A DNA stretch of 64,000 nucleotides. Origin: Parafrigoribacterium_A soli (GTDB lineage: Bacteria; Actinomycetota; Actinomycetes; Actinomycetales; Microbacteriaceae). A program made the position numbers and the translations under genes. Each line of letters begins with the position of its first letter. Position 1 is the first letter of the stretch. This document shows positions 7,261 to 14,848 of this stretch, piece by piece. Below the pieces are notes generated by a model. The model was not told the origin of the DNA, searched no databases, and saw nothing but the letters and a program-made list of their open reading frames with translations. The stretch lies in the NCBI RefSeq assembly GCF_040227235.1, contig NZ_JBELNZ010000002.1, forward strand, positions 558,001 to 622,000, read 5' to 3'.

Positions 7261-8193
7261 ATGGAAGCCCCCACGCTCGTGCTCATCACCCGCCCGGTTC
7301 ACCACGATCGCCCGCGGCGCCAGGAATCGCCCTCGGAACCGGCCGTCGCCGTAGACGTACCTGTTCACCCCGATGGCTTCGTTATCGCCGACCCGCACTC
7401 CCCCAGACTGCGCGTTCTCGACCTCGGCGCTACACGCGGCGACGGCATCTTCGAGACGGTCGCCGTGACCGAAGGGCGGGCGCACGCGCTCGACGCGCAC
7501 CTGGAGCGATTCGCGGCATCCGCACGACTGCTCGACCTGCCGAAGCCCGATGCGAGCGTGTGGCGATCCGCCATCGAGGCCGCCATCGCCGACCACACTC
7601 CCGTGCCGGAACTCTCGGTCAAACTCGTGCTCACGCGCGGCATCGAGGGCACCGAGATTCCCACCGCCTGGGTCTATGCCGAGACCGCTCCCGACTATCG
7701 CGCGGTTCGCGTCGACGGCATCAGCGTGGTGACGCTCGATCGCGGGTACCGGCACGACGTCGCCGAGACCTCCCCCTGGCTGCTCCAGGGTGCGAAGACC
7801 CTCTCGTACGCGGTCAATCGTGCCTCGCTGCGCGAGGCGAGCAGGCGAGGGGCGGATGACGTGGTCTTCGTGAGTTCAGACGGCTACCTTCTCGAGGGTC
7901 CGACCTCCACTCTCATCCTGCAGAGCGGCGATCGTGTGCGCACGCCGCGCACCGACCAGGGCATTCTCGCCGGCACCACGCAGGCGAGTGCCTTCGAGTT
8001 CTTCGCCGCCGAGGGCCTCGAGACGTCCTACGAGCTCCTACCGGTGGACGAGCTGGCGCGGGCGGACGCGGCCTGGCTCGTGTCGAGCGTGCGGCAGGCG
8101 GCGCCCGTGCGAGCCGTCGACGGCGTGCCGCTCGCCGTGGATGCCGAGCTGACGGCGCGGCTCAACGACTGGCTGCTCGGCGAAGCGCCCTGA
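7261..8193 (+). CDS. Class IV aminotransferase / aminodeoxychorismate lyase-like
   Basis: The 310-aa PLP enzyme is of fold type IV. GDGIFETVAV near residue 60, the Schiff-base lysine in LQGAKTLSYAVN near 180, and YLLEGPTSTLIL near 213 match the PabC/branched-chain aminotransferase family. PabC releases p-aminobenzoate from aminodeoxychorismate in folate synthesis. A D-amino-acid or branched-chain specificity cannot be excluded. The ATG at 7261 is preferred; a TTG at 7255 is in frame but too close to the CTAGG. No pabA/pabB neighbour is present. Confidence 0.82.
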   Translation: MEAPTLVLITRPVHHDRPRRQESPSEPAVAVDVPVHPDGFVIADPHSPRLRVLDLGATRGDGIFETVAVTEGRAHALDAHLERFAASARLLDLPKPDASVWRSAIEAAIADHTPVPELSVKLVLTRGIEGTEIPTAWVYAETAPDYRAVRVDGISVVTLDRGYRHDVAETSPWLLQGAKTLSYAVNRASLREASRRGADDVVFVSSDGYLLEGPTSTLILQSGDRVRTPRTDQGILAGTTQASAFEFFAAEGLETSYELLPVDELARADAAWLVSSVRQAAPVRAVDGVPLAVDAELTARLNDWLLGEAP

Positions 8194-8215
8194 CCCTCCT
8201 GCGGTAGGGCCGCCG

Positions 8216-8623
8216 TCAGTCCAGCGCCTCGCGCAGCAGCGCGCAGAGCGCCTCCGCATACGCTCCCGAGGCGTCGCTCGCATCGAAGTCGCGGGCATCG
8301 CCGCCGATGACTGCGCGCACCCGGAATCCATCGTCCACGCGCGTGAGCGACTGGAAGGCGCCGCCGAGCAGAGAGCGCAACTGGGCCTCGCGAGGCAGCC
8401 ACAGGGCATCCTCGAGCGCGACGGAGTCGAGTGCCCACTCTGTGGTGCCGTTGAAGCCGAGAATCGTGCCGGTGTCGAACACGTGCGCCTCCACCGTCAT
8501 GTCGCTCACGGTGAAGACGTCGCTCTCGAACTCTTCTCGATCGATGCAGAAGGCATCGCCGGAAGTGGGATGCCATTCGAGCCCGAGCTCGCGAAGCGTG
8601 CGGGCGAGCGCTGTGGAGATCAT
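8216..8623 (-). CDS. Conserved hypothetical protein
   Basis: A small soluble protein of 135 aa, starting MISTALART at 8623 (an ATG 10 codons upstream is weaker). It shows the string FTVSDMTVEAHVFDTGTIL followed by GFNGTTEWALDSVALEDALW, a pattern typical of a conserved actinobacterial family without assigned biochemistry. No signal peptide, membrane segment or enzyme motif is visible. Relatives are sometimes labelled pilus assembly protein, but nothing pilus-related is nearby, so that name is not adopted. Convergent with the PabC-like gene. Confidence 0.65.
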   Translation of the reverse strand: MISTALARTLRELGLEWHPTSGDAFCIDREEFESDVFTVSDMTVEAHVFDTGTILGFNGTTEWALDSVALEDALWLPREAQLRSLLGGAFQSLTRVDDGFRVRAVIGGDARDFDASDASGAYAEALCALLREALD

Positions 8624-8669
8624 CACTCCAGTATCCCGAATCGGACCCGGCACCGCTGGCGGCGATCTC

Positions 8670-9515
8670 TCAGGCGAGTCCGCTCAGCCTCTCCTGCAGG
8701 GAGAGCGCGTCGAATGGCGCGTGCACCTTGGCGTCGTTGTCGAAGTACACGTAGCTGTCCTGGCCGGCCGCCGCCCAGCCTCGAATCGCCGCCGCCCACG
8801 AATCGAGCGACTCCTCGCCGTAGCCGCTCGCGTACAGTTCGGTGTCACCGTGCAACCGGAGGTAGCGGAAGTCGGCGGTGTCCTCACGCAGCATGGGCCA
8901 GCGGCCAGCGGCATCCGCTGCGACGAGGGCGACGCCGTGCGCGCGCAGCAGCGCGGGGAACTCCGCACTGTCACCGAAGCTGGGCGAGCGCACCTCGAGC
9001 GCGTAGCGGATGGGCCGCTCTCGCAGGCCGGGCTCGAGATCGACGAATGCACGGCCATCGAGGCGGGCGTCGTGGCTCGTGGCGAGGCGCGCGGCGTCGC
9101 CGAGGGTGCGGGGCAGGAGGGTCAGGAACTCGTCGAGCTGCTCGGCGTCGAAGGCGTGCCGCTCGGGCAGTTGCCACAGCACGGGTCCCATCTTCGGTCC
9201 GAGCGCGAGGACCCCCGAGGCGAAGAAGTTCGCGAGGGCGGTCTGTGCACCGCGCAGTCGCAGCATGTGGGTGATGAAGCGCGGACCCTTCACCGCAAAC
9301 ACGAAGTCCTCGGGAGTCTGATCGTGCCAGCGGCGATAACTCTCCGGCCGCTGCAACGAGTAGAACGAGCCATTCAACTCGACCGATCCGAGCCGCTCGG
9401 CGACGTACTCGAGCTCCCTTCGCTGGGCGAGACCGGTCGGATAGAAGACGCCTCGCCACGGTGCATAACGCCAGCCGGAGATGCCAATGTGCGCCCGCGG
9501 CTGCCGCCCTGCCAT
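8670..9515 (-). CDS. DUF72 (YecE-like) family protein
   Basis: The 281-aa protein has the family N-terminus IGISGWRYAPWRGVFYPTGL, the SVELNGSFYSLQRPESYRRW core and a C-terminal YVYFDNDAKVHAPFDALSL. DUF72 proteins adopt a TIM-barrel fold; the biochemical role is not established. The start ATG 9515 has GGAGG only one base upstream, which is unusually tight, but no alternative in-frame start downstream precedes the conserved core. It is divergent from the maltokinase gene. Confidence 0.85.
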   Translation of the reverse strand: MAGRQPRAHIGISGWRYAPWRGVFYPTGLAQRRELEYVAERLGSVELNGSFYSLQRPESYRRWHDQTPEDFVFAVKGPRFITHMLRLRGAQTALANFFASGVLALGPKMGPVLWQLPERHAFDAEQLDEFLTLLPRTLGDAARLATSHDARLDGRAFVDLEPGLRERPIRYALEVRSPSFGDSAEFPALLRAHGVALVAADAAGRWPMLREDTADFRYLRLHGDTELYASGYGEESLDSWAAAIRGWAAAGQDSYVYFDNDAKVHAPFDALSLQERLSGLA

Positions 9516-9650
9516 TCCTCCACGCTACGTGGTTCCCGTGTCCACGGTCCGTCAATCACCCGCGAATCCCCTGAAATAGCGGTCGCGGGTCTCAGCGTCT
9601 GCGTATCGTGGAACAAGGCTTTCCCATTTCGTACGCCGCTGGAGGTGGTC

Positions 9651-11129
9651 GTGATCGACGTTCCCACCGACCCCACGTCTGTCGGCGGGGCGCCGGATGA
9701 CGCGCGCGCCGGTGCAGCATTGACCGAGCCCGACACGATGCGCCAGTTCACCGAATGGATGTGCGCCCAGCGCTGGTATGCGGGCAAGGGTCGCGCACCC
9801 AGCCTCAGGTTCATCGGCAGCTACGGGCTCGCGGACCCCTCGGGAAGCGCCGCCATCCGAGTGCACCTCGTGCTCGACGAGGCCGAGACGCCAAAGCTCT
9901 ATCAGGTGCCGTTGACCGTGCGGAGCGGGCCCGTCGGGGAGTTGTCCGAGGCTCTCGCGGCGATGAGCGGCGGCGACGACCCGCTGTACTTCTACGACGG
10001 ACCGCGCGATCCCGCGTTCGCGCACGCGCTGCTGCGGCTCATCCTCGACGAGGGGGTCGGCCTCGGCGATGGCGCTTCCTCGCAGACCGCGGAAGCACCC
10101 GTGCTCGTGCAGGGCCACACGTCATTCCCCGGCAGCCTGGCCCAGATCGTCTCGTCGCGGGTGCTCGGCGGGGAACAGTCGAACACCTCCATCGTCTACG
10201 ACATGAAGGATGCCGAGGGCGAGCCGACTGCGCCCGTCATCTGCAAGCTCTTCCGCGCCCTGCATCACGGTGACAACCCCGACGTCGTGCTCCTCGAAGC
10301 GCTGGGAGCCGCCGAGTCGCGCGTGGTGCCGCGCTCCATCGGGCACGTCACCGGCGAGTGGCAGGACGCCGGGCGGGACGATGGACGCGCCCGCGGACAT
10401 CTGGCGTTCGCGCAGGAATTCTTCCCCGAGGCCGAGGATGCCTGGCGGCTCACGCTTCGCGCCGCCGAGGAGGGGCGCGACTTCACGACTGCTGCGCGAG
10501 CCCTCGGCGAGGCGACCGCCGAGGTGCACGAAACCCTCGCCGCGGCGCTGGGGACCAGCGAATGTTCCGCTGCCGACATCGACAGCGTCGTGGCGAGTAT
10601 GCTGCGGCGCCTGGACATCGCGATCAACGAGGTGCCCGAACTCGCCAGATGGCGCGAGGCGATCGGCATCGTGTACGCGCGCGCCGTCGTGGCCCCATGG
10701 CCGCGGTTGCAGCGCATCCACGGCGACCTGCACCTGGGCCAGGTGCTCGCGGTGGCGGGGCGTGGCTGGGTGCTCCTCGATTTCGAGGGAGAGCCGCTGC
10801 GCCCGATGATTGAGCGCAACCGGCCCGACGTTCCGCTGCGCGACGTCGCGGGCATGCTGCGCTCCTTCGACTACGTCGCCGGGGCGTTCGCGCTCGCGAA
10901 TCTGGGCCGCTCGGCCACGGACTGGGCACTCGCCTGCCGTCGTGCCTTCGTGGGCGGCTATAGCGAGCGCACGGGCCACGACCTGCGCGCCAATCGACTG
11001 TTGCTCGATGCCTTCGAGATCGACAAGGCGATCTATGAGGCGATCTACGAGGCCCGCAACCGACCGGACTGGCTGTCGATCCCCGTTGCGGCGATCGGTC
11101 GACTCGCGCAGCGCTCGAGCGTCGGCTGA
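9651..11129 (+). CDS. mak: Maltokinase (GlgE-pathway type)
   Basis: Maltokinase phosphorylates maltose to maltose-1-phosphate, the donor for GlgE alpha-glucan synthesis. The 492-aa protein has the actinobacterial N-terminal cap (FTEWMCAQRWYAGKGR at about 27-42) and an aminoglycoside-phosphotransferase-like C-lobe with HGDLHLGQVL and LLDFEGEP (catalytic and Mg-binding Asp). The C-terminal helix KAIYEAIYEARNRPDWLSIP is typical of Pep2/Mak. Start GTG 9651 has GGAGGTGG five bases upstream; the frame is open back to 8307, but that part overlaps other genes. No treS, glgE or glgB gene is adjacent. Confidence 0.88.
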   Translation: MIDVPTDPTSVGGAPDDARAGAALTEPDTMRQFTEWMCAQRWYAGKGRAPSLRFIGSYGLADPSGSAAIRVHLVLDEAETPKLYQVPLTVRSGPVGELSEALAAMSGGDDPLYFYDGPRDPAFAHALLRLILDEGVGLGDGASSQTAEAPVLVQGHTSFPGSLAQIVSSRVLGGEQSNTSIVYDMKDAEGEPTAPVICKLFRALHHGDNPDVVLLEALGAAESRVVPRSIGHVTGEWQDAGRDDGRARGHLAFAQEFFPEAEDAWRLTLRAAEEGRDFTTAARALGEATAEVHETLAAALGTSECSAADIDSVVASMLRRLDIAINEVPELARWREAIGIVYARAVVAPWPRLQRIHGDLHLGQVLAVAGRGWVLLDFEGEPLRPMIERNRPDVPLRDVAGMLRSFDYVAGAFALANLGRSATDWALACRRAFVGGYSERTGHDLRANRLLLDAFEIDKAIYEAIYEARNRPDWLSIPVAAIGRLAQRSSVG

Positions 11130-11159
11130 GACCTGCCCGCGGTCCTGCTCGGCAGGGGC

Positions 11160-12275
11160 CTACTCGGCAGCGGTCTCCAGCACCCACGCGCCGGAGAGCA
11201 CAATGTTGTCCAGGAGCGTCAGGAGCGCGTCGCCGAGTTCGGCCTGCGGGCTCGAGAACGCGATCAGGCAGAGGCCACGGCGATCAGGAAACTCGAGCCA
11301 GTAGTCGACCAGCAGCAGTGGCACCTGCGAGCCGCCTAGTTCCTCGGCACCCTTGGCGATGCGACTGTACCGAATCAGGGGCCCGGCGGGCGTGTCTGCC
11401 GTGAGCAGCTTCCCTTCCGGCGCGAGGCGCTCCCGCAGCCGCGAGCCCTGGGCATCGAGGTGACTCACTCCACCCAGCTGCGGACCGAGCTCCTGCCAAT
11501 AGAGCACGAGGTTCAGCGCGAGCGCACCCTTCTTGTTCCGCTGCAGGAGGTAGGCGAGAAACTGTGCACCGCCGGCCGCCGCGCGCGCGCAGGTCTCGGT
11601 GAGCCACCGCGTCAGTTCGGCGCGAAGCACCGGTGCCGGTCCGAGCGTTGCGAGCTGCTGAGAGACGAGGGCAGCCACCTGTTCGTCACGCTGGGCCGGA
11701 TCGTCCACGCTGATCGGGAACCAGTCGCCAGACAGGGGGAGGTCGAACCCCGTGACCCGCGATGCTCGCGGATCGGCGTCCTCAGGAAAATCTGGCAGGC
11801 CGATCGGGTCGACCAGATCACCCTCAACGACCCAGGCAACGTCGTCGTCCTCCGGTCGGGGCTGCAGCGCGGCGAGCGCATCCGCGGCCGTCGCAGTGAT
11901 CGGATGCGGACCCGCCGGGTCGAACATCACAGCGTCGAGGAAGTCGACGTACTGCGCCAGGAAACCTTCGAGGCTGCTCCCGCGCTGCAGGGCGAACTCA
12001 CGGTCCGACACATCACCGAGAAACCGCTGAAATGTTTCCGTCGAGGAGAACAGGCACAGATCGTAGCGCGGCGCATCGTCGGTCGAGGAGGCCGCGGCAA
12101 AGACCCTCGTCTCCACTTCGCCGGCGGCGTTGCGCGTCACCGGTACGACGACGAAATCGTGCCGCAGTGCGGCACCGATGGCCGAGGCATCCTGTGCCTC
12201 GAGGGCGGCCGCGAGGCGTGCGGAACCGACGAGCTCGGTCGCGTCGACCACGATCTTGTCCATCTCGCCGGTCAT
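11160..12275 (-). CDS. Uncharacterised SseB-like protein, last gene of effector operon
   Basis: A 371-aa soluble protein. Residues 15-90 (LAAALEAQDASAIGAAL, then FVVVPVTRN and DLCLFSSTETFQRFLGD) resemble SseB-type domains of actinobacteria; the remaining 280 residues are not recognised. The C-terminal 80 residues (VDYWLEFPDRRGLCLIAFSS) look like a second alpha/beta domain. It is the third of three genes joined by ATGA overlaps downstream of a helical effector, which suggests an accessory or immunity role. No enzyme motif is visible. Confidence 0.6.
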   Translation of the reverse strand: MTGEMDKIVVDATELVGSARLAAALEAQDASAIGAALRHDFVVVPVTRNAAGEVETRVFAAASSTDDAPRYDLCLFSSTETFQRFLGDVSDREFALQRGSSLEGFLAQYVDFLDAVMFDPAGPHPITATAADALAALQPRPEDDDVAWVVEGDLVDPIGLPDFPEDADPRASRVTGFDLPLSGDWFPISVDDPAQRDEQVAALVSQQLATLGPAPVLRAELTRWLTETCARAAAGGAQFLAYLLQRNKKGALALNLVLYWQELGPQLGGVSHLDAQGSRLRERLAPEGKLLTADTPAGPLIRYSRIAKGAEELGGSQVPLLLVDYWLEFPDRRGLCLIAFSSPQAELGDALLTLLDNIVLSGAWVLETAAE

Positions 12276-13060
12276 CCGTCCTGCTCCAAGTTCTCGCGCC
12301 GCTTCGGTCCGATGCTCAGCGTCGCGATGGGATCGCGCTCCCCTCGCTCCGCCAGCTCGCCAACGATCCTCTCATCTTCTCCCGGCAGTACGGCGAAGAC
12401 CTCGAGTGTCACCGGTGCCGCGTCGAGGGCTGGTGCCGGCCGTTCCTCGGTGAACGGCGAGGTGAGGTAGAGGCTCGCGATCTGCCATCCCTGCGGCCGC
12501 TTGAGGGGAGCCAGCAGGGGGAGATAGGGCGGATGCGGCCTCAATGCCACGGAAACCGGGAACGGCTCGAAGCGGCCGGAGGCGTCGTACGCCCACAGGG
12601 CCCCCGCGTAATCGCCGTCATAGGAGGAATCGACGAGCCACGGAGTCTTCTCCCGCAACTCGGCCTGGGCCCGATCGATTCTCTGCTGAGTCTCTCGAGC
12701 ACGTTCCGCGTTCCCGACCAGTTCGAACTCGCCGAAGGCTTCGATCGCGCCCTTGGCGACCCGCCGGCGCACCTGCTCGGGTGTCAGCGCACCGTCTGCC
12801 GGATACAGAAGCGCGCTCTCCGTCCAACTCGAGGGGTCCGCGTCATCGGCAAGCCATCCGGCGCGCGCGACGGAGTAGAGGTACTGCGCCGGAAGATCCG
12901 AGTCCGGCCAGGCGTCGTTGAGCAAGAACACGCCCCTGCTCAGACCTCCGATCTTCGCGGAGCCGCGAAGCGCCTGCGCGCGAAACGGTCCGGGCCCAGC
13001 GTAGACGCCGAAGGGCTGATCAAACTCGAGTTCGGCGACGGTCGCGCGGCCCCAGATCAT
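12272..13060 (-). CDS. Hypothetical protein directly after putative T7SS effector (candidate immunity protein)
   Basis: A 262-aa protein, start MIWGRATVAE at 13060, overlapping the effector stop by ATGA. The same frame is open upstream to 13771 but lies inside the effector gene. No known domain is recognised. It has a charged helical centre (ERARETQQRIDRAQAELREK) and no signal peptide. A gene immediately after a toxin-like gene and translationally coupled to it is the usual place for an immunity protein. That role is inferred from position only. Confidence 0.55.
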   Translation of the reverse strand: MIWGRATVAELEFDQPFGVYAGPGPFRAQALRGSAKIGGLSRGVFLLNDAWPDSDLPAQYLYSVARAGWLADDADPSSWTESALLYPADGALTPEQVRRRVAKGAIEAFGEFELVGNAERARETQQRIDRAQAELREKTPWLVDSSYDGDYAGALWAYDASGRFEPFPVSVALRPHPPYLPLLAPLKRPQGWQIASLYLTSPFTEERPAPALDAAPVTLEVFAVLPGEDERIVGELAERGERDPIATLSIGPKRRENLEQDG

Positions 13061-14358
13061 CGCACGACGAATGGTGTGTCGCTCAGCACGGTGATGCCGC
13101 CGGGCTGCTTGTCCCAGGGGATCCGGTATTCCGGTGCACCACCCAAATTGCCGTCGTACGGCAGTGCGTGTCGCACGACTTGAACGGCGCCTGGGTCGTC
13201 GAGGGTGGCGACCACGACATCCGACATCGCATTGTTGTTCGGAAGACCGAGTTGCATGCGCGGATTCGGGAGAGATGCGGGATCGACCGGGCTGAATGAG
13301 CCGCCCGTCGGCCGTGCGTCCCCACCGTAGACCCGCCACAGGGGTTGACCCGGCCTTGGCTGGGGCACCGGCGTGCGCATGTCTTTCACCCACTGGCTCC
13401 AGTCGCTCGGCTTGAGCCGCATCGCCTGCCTCACGGTTATCTGCTGGCCGACCTTCATCGTGACCTTCTCGAGAGTCATCGCCTTCGCAACCAGGCGCAC
13501 CGCAGCCCCCATGCCAACGCACGACAGCACCGCTCCAGCGATACTCAGCCCAGCTTCGGCCCAGCTGCGGTCGCCGGTGGACGCGAGCACGATGTTGCCC
13601 AGTGCATTGACGATCGCGGCGATGCCGGCGATCACGAGAAGGGCGCCAGCGAGGAGCTGGCCCACCACGGGGATCCACGAGACCAGCAGGGCGAGCACTC
13701 CCGCGATGGCCGAGACCCAACCCGCGACATCGGTGATGACGGACAGCACATCCTTGCCCCAGTTGTCCCACCAGCTGTCGTTCAGGTCATCGGACTTCGT
13801 GATCTCGCGGATCTGGCCGATGGCCGACTGCGCCGCGACGTCGCGAACGTGAATGGCATCGTGCACGCGCGAAATCGCCTGGCTGCGCTGCGCCAGCGCG
13901 GTGTGTGCGTCGGACTCGTAGTTGTCAGACAGCTGCCGATAGCTGATCGACTGCGACGGCTCCTGCGCGTCGTCGGCGAGGCGCAGGTAGTGCGTGTGGA
14001 GGGTGCGAGACTCCGCGGCGGCATCCTGCGCGCTTCTCGCGCTCAGCAGCGCATCGTATGACTCGCGCTGAGCGTTCTCGAGCTTGGGAGCGTAGGCGAC
14101 CAGTGCGTTCCCCGCGGCACGGTACCGCTTCTCCGCACGCGCGATATTGCCCGCCACCTCGTCGGCCGTCTTGGCCAGGGCATCCACCGCCTCCGATTCG
14201 ACCAGGCTTCCGATATCGAGGCTGCGCAGACGGCGCTCCGCGCTGAGGATGGCGTCAGCGACCTCGAGATAGTCTTGGCCGCCCGTGAGCACAATCGTCG
14301 GGTCGCCCGGTATCGGATCCGAACCGTAGTCGACGGGACTCCAGTCGGTAGGCCTCAC
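13057..14358 (-). CDS. Putative type VII secretion effector with C-terminal toxin-like domain
   Basis: The 433-aa protein has three parts. Residues 1-190 are a long helical, Ala/Gln/Arg-rich region of the LXG/WXG type. Residues 200-300 contain hydrophobic, Gly/Ala-rich segments (LLVSWIPVVGQLLAGALLV; IVNALGNIVLA). Residues 340-433 form a compact C-terminal domain with LWRVYGG, GGSFSPVDP, MQLGLPNNN and APEYRIP. The R...S-x-S...E order recalls ADP-ribosyltransferase-like toxin tips of polymorphic toxins, but this is a motif guess. It is preceded by a WXG100-like gene (19 bp away) and followed by two overlapping genes. No secretion-machine genes are in the window. Confidence 0.6.
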   Translation of the reverse strand: MRPTDWSPVDYGSDPIPGDPTIVLTGGQDYLEVADAILSAERRLRSLDIGSLVESEAVDALAKTADEVAGNIARAEKRYRAAGNALVAYAPKLENAQRESYDALLSARSAQDAAAESRTLHTHYLRLADDAQEPSQSISYRQLSDNYESDAHTALAQRSQAISRVHDAIHVRDVAAQSAIGQIREITKSDDLNDSWWDNWGKDVLSVITDVAGWVSAIAGVLALLVSWIPVVGQLLAGALLVIAGIAAIVNALGNIVLASTGDRSWAEAGLSIAGAVLSCVGMGAAVRLVAKAMTLEKVTMKVGQQITVRQAMRLKPSDWSQWVKDMRTPVPQPRPGQPLWRVYGGDARPTGGSFSPVDPASLPNPRMQLGLPNNNAMSDVVVATLDDPGAVQVVRHALPYDGNLGGAPEYRIPWDKQPGGITVLSDTPFVVR

Positions 14359-14377
14359 CTTCGCACCTCCACTCTCT

Positions 14378-14713
14378 TCATCGCGCTGCTGGGCCGTGCG
14401 GCTGCGAGGTTGGCGGCGCTGAAGCGGGCGCGGGATTCGTCAGCGCCTGCGCCAGCTGTGAATCCGCATCGTCAAACGCGTCGGCTATGCCGGTCGCGGC
14501 CTTCGCCATGAACTGGATGGAGTCGACCATGTCTTTGCGGCGATCGTCCCACCCGTGCGCGAAATCGCTTATCGCTTCCCCGAGACCGTCGTGGCCCACC
14601 GCATCCGCGATCGTGTCGCTGCGCGTGTTGGCATGCTCGAACTCCGCTCCGATGCGCCCCAGCTCACCACCCAGGTCCCTGAGAGAGTGAGTGTCGATCC
14701 GAAGGTCGCTCAT
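14378..14713 (-). CDS. WXG100/ESX-like small helical protein
   Basis: A 111-aa all-helical protein starting MSDLRIDTHS at 14713 (GGGTGGAA upstream). Two predicted helices flank HGWDDRRKDMVDSIQFM, a W-x-x-R turn resembling the WXG motif of ESX substrates. A Pro/Ala/Ser-rich tail follows. Such proteins pair with larger effectors as secretion partners or chaperones. It is the first gene of the cassette, 19 bp before the effector. An ATG 10 codons upstream (14743) is less likely. Confidence 0.6.
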   Translation of the reverse strand: MSDLRIDTHSLRDLGGELGRIGAEFEHANTRSDTIADAVGHDGLGEAISDFAHGWDDRRKDMVDSIQFMAKAATGIADAFDDADSQLAQALTNPAPASAPPTSQPHGPAAR

Positions 14714-14848
14714 CAGTTCCACCCTTCCCGATTTCGCGCCCACGCAGTCCGCGGGTCGCTGTCGACAAGCCTAGGGCGAGCCGCACGCGCGGGACATGGG
14801 GAGGACTCCCCATCGCTGAGGCAGTCTCGAGCATTTACCGGCGCGGCA

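Noticed and set aside
8307..9650. Very long N-terminal extension of the maltokinase frame
   Set aside because: The extension overlaps two genes on the other strand and has no maltokinase similarity; GTG 9651 has a strong ribosome site.
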